64,000 nucleotides of DNA, taken from Caldilineaceae bacterium (lineage in GTDB: Bacteria; Chloroflexota; Anaerolineae; Caldilineales; Caldilineaceae). The position numbers and the translations under genes were made by a program. The first letter of the stretch is position 1, and every line of letters begins with the position of its first letter. This document shows, in pieces, positions 18,398-26,621 of this stretch. Under the pieces are notes generated by a model. It did not search any database, had not been told where the DNA came from, and saw only the letters and a program-made list of their open reading frames with translations. The stretch spans positions 3,733,022-3,797,021 of the forward strand of contig OY282376.1 in NCBI GenBank assembly GCA_958295845.1, in the 5' to 3' direction.

Positions 18398-18915
18398 CTT
18401 AATTCACCTCGAAATGAATTTCGCGCTGCATTCCCAGAAGGTAAAGCAGGCAGGTGGGGCCACCGGTTCGAGCTTATTCCGGAACCGGCAACGCATCCGA
18501 CGTTGCCGCCACCCGCAGACGAAGTCTCTGGTCTGAATGGCCGACGATGCTACTCGGTGTCCATTATCCCAATGATATCTCTGCGCATTGCTTCGAGGTG
18601 CGGAACTGGAGAACGGATCGAAGCGGTCGGTGTCGAGCGCAAACGGCTCAATCAGCGAAGGCTTCGGTCCATTCTCCAATGCCGGACCCCGGAGGCAGAG
18701 TCTGCCTGGTGCAATGCACTAAGCACGAAGTGCATCTGCGAGCGGCTGGTGGCGGTATTTTACTGTCAATCTGTCGCGCGATCAGGCGCGAACTCCGTAT
18801 TGATCTGCCGGGAGCAGACTGTAGAGGCTAAGGAGCCATGGCTACAGCAGCTACCCGGCGAGAGCAAACAAGACTGATTGGTGAGAGTTCCTGCTTTCCC
18901 CCCAAGCAGTGCGGG
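18398..18915. other. rpsO-pnp spacer with hairpins
   Basis: A 518-base gap between rpsO and pnp, both on the minus strand. No protein frame is convincing. It contains an inverted repeat AGGCAGA-G-TCTGCCT at 18693-18707 and a 7-bp hairpin ATGCACT/AGTGCAT at 18714-18735. In other bacteria this spacer carries the RNase III site through which PNPase limits its own synthesis. The hairpins are candidates for such processing; neither has a T-run, so they are poor terminators. Confidence 0.4.
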
Positions 18916-19185
18916 TTAACGACGTAGACCCAGCCTCTGAATGAGCTGGCGGTAGCGGTTCACATCCTTTCTTGCCAGGTATGCCAAGTGGCGGCGGCGT
19001 TGACCGACCAACTTCAATAGACCTCGACGCGACCCTTCATCGTGTTTGTGCGCTTTCAAGTGGTCGGTGAGGGCATTGATACGCGTTGTAAGAAGGGCGA
19101 CCTGCACCTCCGGGGACCCTGTGTCCTGCTCGAAAGTCCGGTACTCCTCAATGATCTTCGTCTTTTCTTCCGTCGAAATACTCAT
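18916..19185 (-). CDS. rpsO: 30S ribosomal protein S15
   Basis: 89-residue primary 16S rRNA-binding protein of the small subunit platform. The sequence from [17 protein letters not shown] to QRLGLRR is full length for S15, with the conserved [13 protein letters not shown] and [16 protein letters not shown]. The frame is open further upstream, but the ATG at 19185 is chosen because it matches the family N-terminus and AGGAG lies 7 bases before it. S15 is known in several bacteria to repress its own mRNA by binding the leader; the leader here is structured (see that entry). Confidence 0.97.
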   Translation of the reverse strand: MSISTEEKTKIIEEYRTFEQDTGSPEVQVALLTTRINALTDHLKAHKHDEGSRRGLLKLVGQRRRHLAYLARKDVNRYRQLIQRLGLRR

Positions 19186-19330
19186 GTGGTACTCCTGGAC
19201 TCCTTTCCACTTGGACCAGAGAACCTCGGAAGCGTTGTAAGCATGTGACCATTCTCTGGTGGGCCGCAATTTGCGTTTAGAGAGCCAAATCATCGCTGGA
19301 ATACCACGGCGCATGATCCAGCCGGTACTG
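19186..19330 (-). promoter_or_regulatory. Structured 5' leader of rpsO (candidate S15 autoregulatory element)
   Basis: From the predicted promoter to the S15 start the mRNA would have a leader of roughly 145 bases. Its most obvious structure is a perfect 9-bp pairing, ACCAGAGAA (19215-19223) with TTCTCTGGT (19252-19260), enclosing 28 bases and ending about 30 bases before the start codon. S15 leaders of differing architecture that bind S15 are known from several phyla. Whether this one does is inference. Confidence 0.4.
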
Positions 19331-19334
19331 AATC

Positions 19335-19363
19335 AGTTTAGCACAGGAACGGACTTCACCCAA
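19335..19363 (-). promoter_or_regulatory. Predicted sigma-70-type promoter of rpsO
   Basis: On the minus strand TTGGGT and TAAACT are separated by 17 bases, with a TG one base upstream of the -10 (TGCTAAACT), forming an extended -10 element. Initiation would fall near 19328, giving the leader described above. It is the only reasonable candidate in the region. Confidence 0.45.
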
Positions 19364-19843
19364 ACTTTGGCGGTCACGTCACTATACGTAGAACATCGGG
19401 GCGGGGTCGCGTGGGGACACGGGGAAGGCGATGGGGCGGAACGGCAGTTTTTAGTAGTCAGTTTTTAGTTTTTAGTGAACTGCGGACGGCAGTGGTCAGG
19501 AGTCAGGGGTTAGGGGTCAGTGAATGGGCGATTCTTCGGTGATGGATGTGGGGACTGGGCACGGGCTAGATGATACCAGAGGTAGCAAGAGAGTTCACCG
19601 GTGTTGTGGGCTGCGCATCGGGCCGTCGACCTCTTGATTACCTGATCGGCTGCCATTATAATGGGCCAGACTTGCTGAACTGTGACTTCGCACATTTCAC
19701 GGGTGCAGGCGGAGGCGCCTTCTCCGGAGGATGCGCCGGCGCCGGTTTGTATGTCTCCAGTCCCCAGTCAGATCGAGATGCATTGGGGGGAGTGATGCCG
19801 GGCCTGCCAAGCAGTTCGATGGCGTGAAGAGTGCTGGGGTTGG
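19364..19843. repeat. Non-coding region with GTCAG/TTTTTAGT-type short repeats
   Basis: About 480 bases without a convincing gene between rpsO and queG. At 19440-19530 there are degenerate short direct repeats: CAGTTTTTAGT units, then GAACTGC, GCAGTGGTCAG, GAGTCAGGGGT and TAGGGGTCAGT. The pair GAACTGC/GCAGTGGTCAG also occurs in the tandem repeat near 43.6-43.9 kb, so the two look like members of one dispersed repeat family. The remaining sequence shows nothing I can name. Confidence 0.55.
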
Positions 19844-21241
19844 ATGACTGTCCCCGCAAAGGTGTCGCGCGTGCCTGACCGCAAATTAACCGCTTCGCTG
19901 AAGACAGAGGCGCGGCGCCTGGGTTTCGACTTCTGCCGCATCGTCGAGGTGGGCGAGGCGGCGCATGCGGCGTTTTTCTGCGGCTGGCTGGGCCTGGGGC
20001 GGGCCGGGGAGATGGAATACCTAGGGCGCAATCTGGAGAAGAGGCGCAATCCGGGCCTGCTGGCCGAGAATGGCCCCGCGTTCCGCTCGCTGATCGTATT
20101 GGGCGTCGACCATCATCGGTTCGATCTGGCGCCGGAGATTCTGAATGACCCGGCGCGCGGCATCATTGCCCGCTATGCGTGGGGCGAGGACTATCACGAG
20201 ATCATGCGTCCTCTGCTCCATGAGCTTGACGGCTGGCTGCGCGGCCGGACCGGCCGCTCGACTTTGGGAAAGGGTCTGGTTGATACGGGCCCTGTGCTGG
20301 AGCGGGACTGGGCCCAGAAGGCTGGCATCGGCTTTACCGGCAAGAACTGCTGTACGATTCACCCGCAGCGAGGCAGCTGGATATTTCTGGCAACGCTCCT
20401 GGTGCCGGAGGCACTGGCGTGTGACCCGCCTGTGGCGGCGGTTCGTGCGGCAGATCATGGGGTGGAGGAGACGCTGGCGGGCCTGCCGGCAGGGGGCGAT
20501 TACGGGGCCTGGCAGCTTCAGGAAGAGGAAAGGCTGCCACAGAAGAGTCGTCAACGCAGCAAGGTGGAATTCGAGGAGGATTCAGGCGAATCCGCGCAGG
20601 CCACGTGCGGACAGTGTACGCGCTGCCTTGACGCGTGTCCGACCGATGCTTTTGTCGGTCCGTTTCATCTCGACCCCCAGCGCTGTATATCCTATTGGAC
20701 GATCGAGTCGCGCCAGCCGATTCCGCGATCGTTGCGGCGCATGTTCGGCAACCGGATATTCGGGTGCGATATCTGCCAAGAGGTCTGCCCCTGGAATCAG
20801 CGGCTGGCAGAGAGGACGCCGCGGCTGAGAGGGCTGACGGCTCAGGAAGAGCGCGTGGCGCCTCCGCTGTTGGAGGGATTCGACCGGCGTCTCCCTTACT
20901 GGCTTGAGCCGGGGGCTTTCGCCGAGCGCTGGCGGCGGTCGCCGTTGAAGCGGGCGAAGCGGGCCGGAATGTTGCGCAATGTGTGTGTTGCCCTGGGGAA
21001 TTGGGGCGACGAGGCGGCCTTTGCGGGTTTGGAGGCAGCTGCAGCCGACGAATTGGCGCTTGCGCGAGGGCACGCGGCCTGGGGGCTGGGTGAACTGCGG
21101 CGGCGGCACAATGACGGCCGGGCTGCTGCCTGTCTGGAATCTCTGCTTGCCGATGAGACAGACGCGTGGGTGCGAGAGGAGATTGGTGTTGCGCTCGGGC
21201 GGGGCAACGAAACTTTCGCCGCAAGCAGTCGTAGAGACTAA
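19844..21241 (+). CDS. queG: Epoxyqueuosine reductase
   Basis: Cobalamin-dependent iron-sulfur enzyme catalysing the last step of queuosine synthesis in tRNA (epoxyqueuosine to queuosine). Seen: FTGKNCCTIHPQRGSWIF in the catalytic domain; two 4Fe-4S binding sequences CGQCTRCLDACPTDAF and CDICQEVCPWN; and a C-terminal HEAT-like region with repeated W/L-G-x-L-R-R units. The 465-residue length exceeds the usual size (roughly 310-390). Much of the excess is an insertion of about 55 residues (acidic and Gln-rich) between the LLVPEAL strand and the first cluster. The ATG chosen has GGGGTTGG upstream; nearby GTG codons are possible. Other que genes are not in the window. Confidence 0.92.
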   Translation: MTVPAKVSRVPDRKLTASLKTEARRLGFDFCRIVEVGEAAHAAFFCGWLGLGRAGEMEYLGRNLEKRRNPGLLAENGPAFRSLIVLGVDHHRFDLAPEILNDPARGIIARYAWGEDYHEIMRPLLHELDGWLRGRTGRSTLGKGLVDTGPVLERDWAQKAGIGFTGKNCCTIHPQRGSWIFLATLLVPEALACDPPVAAVRAADHGVEETLAGLPAGGDYGAWQLQEEERLPQKSRQRSKVEFEEDSGESAQATCGQCTRCLDACPTDAFVGPFHLDPQRCISYWTIESRQPIPRSLRRMFGNRIFGCDICQEVCPWNQRLAERTPRLRGLTAQEERVAPPLLEGFDRRLPYWLEPGAFAERWRRSPLKRAKRAGMLRNVCVALGNWGDEAAFAGLEAAAADELALARGHAAWGLGELRRRHNDGRAAACLESLLADETDAWVREEIGVALGRGNETFAASSRRD

Positions 21242-21251
21242 TATAGCGGCA

Positions 21252-21280
21252 TTGACGGACACTGGGTTAGGTTGTATCGC
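21252..21280 (+). promoter_or_regulatory. Possible promoter of the DUF4013 gene
   Basis: TTGACG and TATCGC are separated by 17 bases in the 65-base gap after queG, with initiation about 20 bases before the start codon's AAAGGAGA ribosome site. The -10 box is imperfect. Readthrough from queG is the alternative. Confidence 0.35.
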
Positions 21281-21306
21281 TGTGTCTTCGACAAAGGAGA
21301 GCACCT

Positions 21307-22398
21307 ATGGATATCGGACGAGCGCTAACATACTTTTCAGAAGACGAACGCTGGGTCGAGAAGACGGCCATCGGCACGGGGTTGCTTCTGATCAGTTCAT
21401 TGCTCCTGGTGGCGCTGATTGGCGTTCTTGGCTACTTTATCCTGTTCGGTTACCTGGTGCGTCTGCTCCAGAACGTCCGCGACGACGTCCATCCTGTACT
21501 GCCGGAATGGGATCAGTGGGGTGATGATCTTGTTCGCGGGGTAAAGGTGGCCTGTGTATATCTGGTGTGGGCGTTGCCGATGATTCTTATTTCGGTTCCG
21601 CTCTTCATCATCGGAATTGTCATACCTGAGAACGCACGAGGTCCGGCAAGCGATGTAGGGGCGATATTTGGAGTGTGTGCGCTCTGTCTGCAATTTCTAA
21701 TTGGTATCGCTTACCTCGTCGTTCAGCCTGGATTCACCATCGCCTTTGCCAGGAACGAAACCATCAGCGACGGCCTCCAGGTTTCGGAAATCTGGGACTG
21801 GACTCGTGACAATATCGGCAATGTCGTGATCGTGGCGATTCTCACAGCGATCGCCGATCTGATCATCACGACGGTCGGCGGCATCGTAGGATTGATTCTT
21901 TGCGTAATCGGAGCGGTTGTAACTGTACCTTTGTCGCAGCTGATTATCTTCTACTTCCAGAGCCACCTGTACGGCCAGCTGGCGAGAACGGCTGGAGAGG
22001 GCCCGGCAGAGGGCGTTTCGGGGCCTGCGCCAGCTCCCGATCCAGAGTTCGAATGGACTGCTGAAACTGTCGAAGAAACTGAGATTTCAGGCGAGGTGGT
22101 CCCGCCGGCTGTGTTCGACCCGCAGACCGAGCCGGAGCCGCCGGCGGATCTTGAAGCAGCAGTCGAGGGGGACATGCCGGAAGAGGCGGAGTCTCAGGTG
22201 GTTTCTGACGAGCCCGAGGAGGATGGGGAGTCAGAGGAAGGTGTTGAATCGGAAGAAGGTGCTGAGTCGGAAGAAGGTGCTGAGTCGGAAAAAGGTGCTG
22301 AGTCGGACATAAGTGCTGAGCCGGACGTAGGTGCTGAGCCGGACGTAGGTGCTGAGCCGGAGGAGGATGAACCTCCCTCAGAGCCGAAGAGCCAGTAG
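21307..22398 (+). CDS. DUF4013-like membrane protein with acidic repeat tail
   Basis: 363-residue protein. Residues 1 to about 225 form an integral membrane domain with roughly five hydrophobic segments and the pattern LPEWDQWGDDLVRGVKV, which resembles DUF4013 proteins of unknown function. From about residue 226 to the end it is strongly acidic and Pro/Glu-rich. Residues about 309-355 consist of short repeats (ESEEGA, then EPDVGA), predicted to be disordered and cytoplasmic or surface-exposed. AAAGGAGA precedes the ATG, and a strong terminator follows. Function unknown; the tail may be a flexible binding or spacer region. Confidence 0.75.
   Translation: MDIGRALTYFSEDERWVEKTAIGTGLLLISSLLLVALIGVLGYFILFGYLVRLLQNVRDDVHPVLPEWDQWGDDLVRGVKVACVYLVWALPMILISVPLFIIGIVIPENARGPASDVGAIFGVCALCLQFLIGIAYLVVQPGFTIAFARNETISDGLQVSEIWDWTRDNIGNVVIVAILTAIADLIITTVGGIVGLILCVIGAVVTVPLSQLIIFYFQSHLYGQLARTAGEGPAEGVSGPAPAPDPEFEWTAETVEETEISGEVVPPAVFDPQTEPEPPADLEAAVEGDMPEEAESQVVSDEPEEDGESEEGVESEEGAESEEGAESEKGAESDISAEPDVGAEPDVGAEPEEDEPPSEPKSQ
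22231..22367 (+). repeat. 18-bp tandem coding repeat in the DUF4013 gene
   Basis: Seven to eight imperfect copies of an 18-base unit (consensus GAAGGTGCTGAGTCGGAA) encode the acidic hexapeptide repeat. Later copies have changed to GACGTAGGTGCTGAGCCG. The near identity of adjacent copies points to slippage or unequal exchange, and copy number is likely to vary between strains. Confidence 0.85.
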
Positions 22399-22438
22399 GG
22401 GAAAAGTCCCAGGGCGAATCAGAGGGTTATCGATCGTT

Positions 22439-22474
22439 AAGCCCGTGCGAGATAATCAAATCTCGCACGGGCTT
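22439..22474 (+). terminator. Intrinsic terminator after the DUF4013 gene
   Basis: A perfect 15-bp stem, AAGCCCGTGCGAGAT with ATCTCGCACGGGCTT, closes a 6-base loop (AATCAA) and is followed by TATCATT on the plus strand. It lies between convergent genes (pdxT reads toward it), so it may serve both, though the minus-strand tail (AACGATCG) is not T-rich. Confidence 0.85.
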
Positions 22475-22588
22475 TATCATTCGGCATACATTTGCGAGCG
22501 CCGGAAGGAAAAACTGCGACGGTTTCGAGGCACCGCAGTTGACTTTCCGGCTACTGGGTGTCTGACGCTGGCGAATCTGTTCTCGCGG

Positions 22589-23215
22589 TTAGCCAGAGCA
22601 GGACTTGAACTCGTTTACAATCTGAATGAAGTAGCGGTGCCAGCGCAGGTCGTCAGTTAGTTCGGGGTGAAAGGCCGTGGCCAGAATCGGTCCGTTGCGT
22701 ACGGCAGCGATTACCGACTCGGTTTCATCTCCAGGGGAGGCAACGGTCGCAAGGGGAACCACGTCTTCGGCGACTGCGGTGATGGCGGGAGCGCGTATGA
22801 AGACTGCGTGGAAAGGTGTGTCTCCCAGTGTGGGAACATCGAGATCGGCCTCAAAGCTGTCGACCTGGCGGCCAAAATAGTTGCGATTGACGGTTACGTC
22901 CAAGCCGCCGATCAGCGCCTGGCCGCCCAGTTTCTGTCCGGTCGCGTGCTCGGCCAGCAGAATCATTCCAGCGCATGTTCCCCAAGTGGGCTTGCCGCCG
23001 TGGACCCACTGGCGCAGCGGCTCAACCAGTCCCCAGCGCTCGGCGACGAGCCCCATGCTCGTGCTTTCGCCGCCTGGGATGATCAGCCCGTCCAGGTCGT
23101 CGAGCTCAGCAGCCAGTCTGACCTCGACGGCATCGACATTGAGGCGCTTCAGCATGGCGATGTGTTCGCGGAAGGCGCCCTGGAGCGCGAGGATCCCCAA
23201 ACGAACCTGGCTCAC
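22589..23215 (-). CDS. pdxT: Pyridoxal 5'-phosphate synthase, glutaminase subunit PdxT
   Basis: Class I-type glutamine amidotransferase (208 residues) that supplies ammonia to PdxS for direct PLP synthesis. The catalytic triad is visible: Cys81 in GTCAGMI, and His183 and Glu185 in FHPELT. The oxyanion region [10 protein letters not shown] is at 45-54. The start is GTG within GTGA, overlapping the TGA of the upstream PIN-toxin gene, so translation is probably coupled to that gene. This is unusual because pdxS, its partner, lies two genes further upstream in the same orientation. Confidence 0.96.
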   Translation of the reverse strand: MSQVRLGILALQGAFREHIAMLKRLNVDAVEVRLAAELDDLDGLIIPGGESTSMGLVAERWGLVEPLRQWVHGGKPTWGTCAGMILLAEHATGQKLGGQALIGGLDVTVNRNYFGRQVDSFEADLDVPTLGDTPFHAVFIRAPAITAVAEDVVPLATVASPGDETESVIAAVRNGPILATAFHPELTDDLRWHRYFIQIVNEFKSCSG

Positions 23216-23709
23216 GGAATATCCTCTTGCTTAGCGAGGAATTCGACCGGCGTCAGGACAGGCAAGGAAGTGCGATTGGCGAAGTCCTTTGGATTCCAGG
23301 TTACAAGCGTTTCGACCTGAAATTCCTCAGCAGTTTGCAGAACAAACACGTCGCCAAGAGTCATTCGCTTTTCTATTCCTTCGAAAAGAGAGGAGAGGCA
23401 AGAGGAGAGCCAGAACTCTGCGGAATCTTCATCGGCCACAAGCGGATGCAAAATCGCCACCGGGTAGGTTTCTTCAAAGCTATACATCCACCGCCGTAAT
23501 TCTTGGGTAGAAAGGTTGAATGAGGAAATCCCGCAGAGTTCCAAGAGCGAAAAAATGGAGAATCCAACACTCAGTTTGGGGAAGATTTCAATCAGCCTGC
23601 GGTTCTGTTCATAGCGAACGTCACGATGGAAGAAGCGGTCAATGACGAAGCGGTCAATGACAATGACATTTCTATCAATCAGGATCAAGACTCTCTCTCC
23701 GCATCGCAT
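23212..23709 (-). CDS. PIN-domain toxin (VapC-like ribonuclease)
   Basis: 165 residues as drawn. The PIN pattern is present: [10 protein letters not shown] with Asp12 near the start, Glu57 in FSLLELCG, Asp120 in [12 protein letters not shown], and TWNPKDF with Asp142 near the end. These acidic residues coordinate the metal in PIN ribonucleases. The frame opens at an ATG inside the antitoxin gene. A TTG at 23688 (giving MILIDRN) is preceded by GGAGAG and fits the usual PIN N-terminus better. The gene overlaps the antitoxin upstream and the pdxT start downstream. The sequence is less GC-rich than the pdx genes on either side, suggesting acquisition. The target RNA is unknown. Confidence 0.8.
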   Translation of the reverse strand: MRCGERVLILIDRNVIVIDRFVIDRFFHRDVRYEQNRRLIEIFPKLSVGFSIFSLLELCGISSFNLSTQELRRWMYSFEETYPVAILHPLVADEDSAEFWLSSCLSSLFEGIEKRMTLGDVFVLQTAEEFQVETLVTWNPKDFANRTSLPVLTPVEFLAKQEDIP

Positions 23710-23986
23710 TCACCAATTCTTCAGGAGTCCGGTAGGGCAGACTATCGGCAACTTTCGCCGATATCCTTTCGAATTCAATTTGGCGCTCTATCCTAGTCAT
23801 TTCCAAGAACTTCGGGTCAGCCATCGCAATCATTTTCCATAGGTGGTCCCGATACGACTCTTCGTCCTGGGCAGGCAACAGGTCCGGAAAGATAACGACG
23901 ACGTTTTGGCCGTTGGATGCTTCTACGTTTTCAGATAGTTCGACCACCCCATCGCGGTAGACACCTTTGACTGAAACGTCCGACAT
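23675..23986 (-). CDS. Putative antitoxin of the PIN toxin
   Basis: 103-residue protein. The N-terminal VKGVYRDGVVELSENVEASNG resembles the small beta-type domain of AF2212/DUF104-like antitoxins, which commonly precede PIN toxins. The C-terminal half is helical and charged ([25 protein letters not shown]), suited to wrapping a toxin. AGGAG precedes the ATG. The gene overlaps the toxin frame by up to 35 bases, a typical antitoxin-toxin arrangement. The role is inferred from pairing; the family call is moderate. Confidence 0.7.
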   Translation of the reverse strand: MSDVSVKGVYRDGVVELSENVEASNGQNVVVIFPDLLPAQDEESYRDHLWKMIAMADPKFLEMTRIERQIEFERISAKVADSLPYRTPEELVNAMRRESLDPD

Positions 23987-24017
23987 CTTTTCTCCTGTCA
24001 GGAAAGGCCTTCAGAAC

Positions 24018-24048
24018 GGTGGCAGAAGGCATAGCCTTTTCTGCCACC
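24018..24048 (-). other. Intercistronic stem-loop between pdxS and the antitoxin gene
   Basis: GGTGGCAGAA (24018-24027) pairs with TTCTGCCACC (24039-24048), and the stem continues inward as GGC/GCC with a two-base bulge. It lies 39 bases after the pdxS stop and 32 bases before the antitoxin start. No T-run follows on the minus strand, so partial termination, mRNA processing or 3'-end stabilisation of pdxS is more likely than full termination. Confidence 0.6.
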
Positions 24049-24086
24049 GCCAGAACGAAAGAGGTGGAAGGTAGGGGCCGCGCTGG

Positions 24087-25004
24087 CTACCACCCGCGCT
24101 CTGCCATCTTTTCTTCGTCCGAAAGGTCGGTTACGTTGATGCCGACCATGGGGGCGCCGAGATTTTCGCTGACTTCGGCCAGAATGTGAGGGTCGTTAAA
24201 GTGCGTGACAGCCTGGACGATGGCATGGGCGCGCTTGGCGGGGTCGTCGCTCTTGAAAATGCCGGAGCCGACGAAGACGCCGTCAACGCCGAGCTGCATC
24301 ATCAGGGCGGCATCGGCAGGGGTCGCCACGCCACCGGCGGCGAAGTTCACGACCGGCAGTCGGTTGAGCTCGGCGGTCTCCTTGACCAGGTCGTAGGGCG
24401 CCTGAATGTCCTTTGCATAGGTGAAGAGTTCGTCGGCGTCCATTCTGCTGATGCGGCGGATGGCGCCGTATACGCTGCGGGCGTGCCGTACCGCTTCAAC
24501 GACATCTCCTGTGCCTGCCTCGCCCTTGGTGCGGATCATGGCGGCGCCTTCGGCAATGCGGCGCAGGGCCTCACCGAGGTTTCGGCAGCCACAGACGAAG
24601 GGAATGGTAAAGCTGTGCTTGTTGATGTGATGGCTCTCGTCGGCGGGTGTCAGGACTTCGCTTTCGTCGATATAATCTACGCCAAGGGCCTCCAGGATCT
24701 GCGCTTCGACAAAGTGGCCTATGCGTACTTTTGCCATCACGGGGATCGTGACGGACTCCATGATCTCTTTGATCAGGCGCGGGTCGCTCATGCGGGCCAC
24801 GCCCCCGTCCTGGCGAATGTCGGCGGGTACGCGTTCTAGGGCCATAACAGCGCAGGCGCCGGCTTCTTCGGCGATGCGTGCCTGCTCTGCCGTCACTACG
24901 TCCATAATTACGCCGCCCTTAAGCATCTGTGCCAGACCGGCCTTAACAGCGAAAGTTCCTCGCTCCACCTGACCATCTTTCTGCTGACCGTTCTTCGTAC
25001 TCAT
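24087..25004 (-). CDS. pdxS: Pyridoxal 5'-phosphate synthase, lyase subunit PdxS
   Basis: Synthase subunit (305 residues) that makes PLP from ribose 5-phosphate, glyceraldehyde 3-phosphate and PdxT-derived ammonia, forming a 12-mer ring. Conserved stretches: GGVIMDVV (active-site Asp), [15 protein letters not shown] (Schiff-base Lys), [19 protein letters not shown] (second Lys and phosphate loop) and VGSGIFKS. The start is the ATG at 25004: AAGGAGG lies 10 bases before it, while the upstream GTG at 25028 would place that ribosome site inside the gene. Confidence 0.97.
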   Translation of the reverse strand: MSTKNGQQKDGQVERGTFAVKAGLAQMLKGGVIMDVVTAEQARIAEEAGACAVMALERVPADIRQDGGVARMSDPRLIKEIMESVTIPVMAKVRIGHFVEAQILEALGVDYIDESEVLTPADESHHINKHSFTIPFVCGCRNLGEALRRIAEGAAMIRTKGEAGTGDVVEAVRHARSVYGAIRRISRMDADELFTYAKDIQAPYDLVKETAELNRLPVVNFAAGGVATPADAALMMQLGVDGVFVGSGIFKSDDPAKRAHAIVQAVTHFNDPHILAEVSENLGAPMVGINVTDLSDEEKMAERGW

Positions 25005-25101
25005 GGGTGGTGCCTCCTTGGATGCCACAACGGGTCAGTAACTTCACGTGCTGCGCTCTGAGGGCGAACGACGAACGCGGGTTCTGTTCAATCCCTTGCG
25101 C

Positions 25102-25130
25102 CTGATATTGAATTCTGTTATTGTAGTCAA
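25102..25130 (-). promoter_or_regulatory. Predicted promoter of the pdxS operon
   Basis: On the minus strand TTGACT and TATCAG are separated by 17 bases, about 100 bases upstream of the pdxS start. It would drive pdxS, the toxin-antitoxin pair and pdxT. The -35 box is good and the -10 box moderate. Confidence 0.45.
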
Positions 25131-25236
25131 AAGCCCCCTTATTTTCCAACTTCACAAAAGCAGCGATCCCAGTCCCCGCGACTGCTCTGACGATCGAAGG
25201 AACGTCCCGGGCTTGGACGGGGACAGTTGGGCAACG

Positions 25237-25264
25237 TTTACAACTGAAGTCGGCGTACTATTGT
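25237..25264 (+). promoter_or_regulatory. Possible promoter of amt
   Basis: TTTACA and TATTGT with a 16-base spacer lie about 150 bases upstream of the amt start. Downstream of it is a 10-bp palindrome CCCGCGCGGG (25328-25337). Neither a sigma-54 element nor a clear nitrogen-regulator box was found. The evidence is weak, and the remainder of the pdxS-amt gap shows no gene. Confidence 0.3.
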
Positions 25265-25412
25265 GCAGAATAGCCATATGATTTCCGGCTCTGGTTCGGC
25301 GATCATTAGTTGGTAGCTTAAGGGGTTCCCGCGCGGGGGCCTCTTAGTCAGTACAACCCCACAATAGCTTTTCGGACAGCAGGGATTGCCTGCAACAGGA
25401 GGAAACAGGCAT

Positions 25413-26621
25413 ATGGATGGAATCAACTCTGGAGATACTGCCTGGATCATCGTCGCCACCGCATTGGTGCTGATGATGACACCGGCACTGGGTTTCTTTT
25501 ACGGCGGTATGGTCCGCCGAAAGAACATCCTCTCCACTCTTAACCTCAGTTTCATCACGATTGGTCTCATCAGCATTCAGTGGGTCGTCATTGGGTATAC
25601 GCTGGCCTTTGGCACGAGTGTGGCCGGGCTGGTCGGCGGTCTTGACTACATTGGACTGTCAAATGTCGGTACGGAGGCGCTGGAAGGGCTGTCCATACCC
25701 CACCTGCTTTTTGCCGCGTTCCAGATGACATTTGCCATCATTACGCCCGCGCTGATTTCGGGGACGTTCGTGGAACGAATTCGTTTCAAGGTGTACCTGG
25801 TCTTCGCGGTACTGTGGGCAACGCTGGTCTATGACCCGGTCTGCCACTGGGCCTGGGGCGGCGGCATCTTTGCCCGATGGGGCGCGCTGGACTTTGCCGG
25901 CGGGACTGTGGTGCATATTACGGCCGGTTTCTCGGCGCTGGCGTTTGCGACGGCAATCCGCAAGCGCAAGGGTTTCGGACAGGTGGCTATCGAGCCGCAT
26001 AATATCGCATTCACAGTCTTGGGTGCAGGCCTGCTGTGGGTAGGCTGGTTTGGCTTCAACGGCGGCAGCGCACTTGCGGCCGACGGTCTGGCGGTGCAGG
26101 CCATAGTGAACACGAATACGGCTGCTGCTGCCGCAGCGGTAGTTTGGATGTTCCTGTCCTGGCGTGACAATAAGCCCAGCGTTCTGGGTATTGTGACGGG
26201 CGCCATTGTTGGCCTGGTTGCGATCACGCCGGCGGCCGGCTTCGTCACGCCGATGGCAGCGCTCCTAATTGGCGCGATAGCGGCGCCTGTAAGCTACTAC
26301 AGCATCGATTTCCGAGAGAAGAAGGGCCTTGACGAAAGCCTGGATGTGTGGGCCTGTCATGGCATGGCGGGAACTTGGGGTGCGCTGGCAACCGGCCTGT
26401 TTGCGACGGCGGCAGTTGGCGGGACTGACGGTCTCTTCTACGGCAACCCCACGCAGTTTGGAATTCAGATCATGACGGTCATCGTGACAATTGTGTACTC
26501 GTACGCAATCACGTTCATACTGACTAAGATTCTGGATGCGGTTTGGGGCCTGGCCGTCACCGAGCAGGAAGAGGAGATTGGGCTGGACATCAGCGAGCAC
26601 GGCGAACGCGCGTATGCGTGA
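25413..26621 (+). CDS. amt: Ammonium transporter (Amt/MEP family)
   Basis: 402-residue channel-type transporter for ammonium with about 11 membrane helices. Seen: ALGFFYGGMVRRKN (Amt signature near the N-terminus), GGTVVHITAGFSALAFA and VWACHGMAGTWGALATG, which carry the twin pore histidines. The C-terminal cytosolic tail EEEIGLDISEHGERAYA is the region that PII proteins contact in the family, and two PII genes follow directly. The ATG at 25413 is chosen because AGGAGGAAACAGG lies just before it; the frame is open from a TTG 27 bases upstream. The stop is TGA in the context TGA-CTA, and the frame stays open behind it (next entry). Confidence 0.96.
   Translation: MDGINSGDTAWIIVATALVLMMTPALGFFYGGMVRRKNILSTLNLSFITIGLISIQWVVIGYTLAFGTSVAGLVGGLDYIGLSNVGTEALEGLSIPHLLFAAFQMTFAIITPALISGTFVERIRFKVYLVFAVLWATLVYDPVCHWAWGGGIFARWGALDFAGGTVVHITAGFSALAFATAIRKRKGFGQVAIEPHNIAFTVLGAGLLWVGWFGFNGGSALAADGLAVQAIVNTNTAAAAAAVVWMFLSWRDNKPSVLGIVTGAIVGLVAITPAAGFVTPMAALLIGAIAAPVSYYSIDFREKKGLDESLDVWACHGMAGTWGALATGLFATAAVGGTDGLFYGNPTQFGIQIMTVIVTIVYSYAITFILTKILDAVWGLAVTEQEEEIGLDISEHGERAYA

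Noticed and set aside
18404-18679. 91-codon minus-strand frame upstream of pnp
   Set aside because: No ribosome site, no family resemblance and biased composition; it overlaps the region expected to carry pnp control signals.
19186-19314. N-terminal extension of S15
   Set aside because: The frame is open upstream, but the family N-terminus and AGGAG site fix the start at 19185. The extension has no S15 similarity and overlaps the structured leader.
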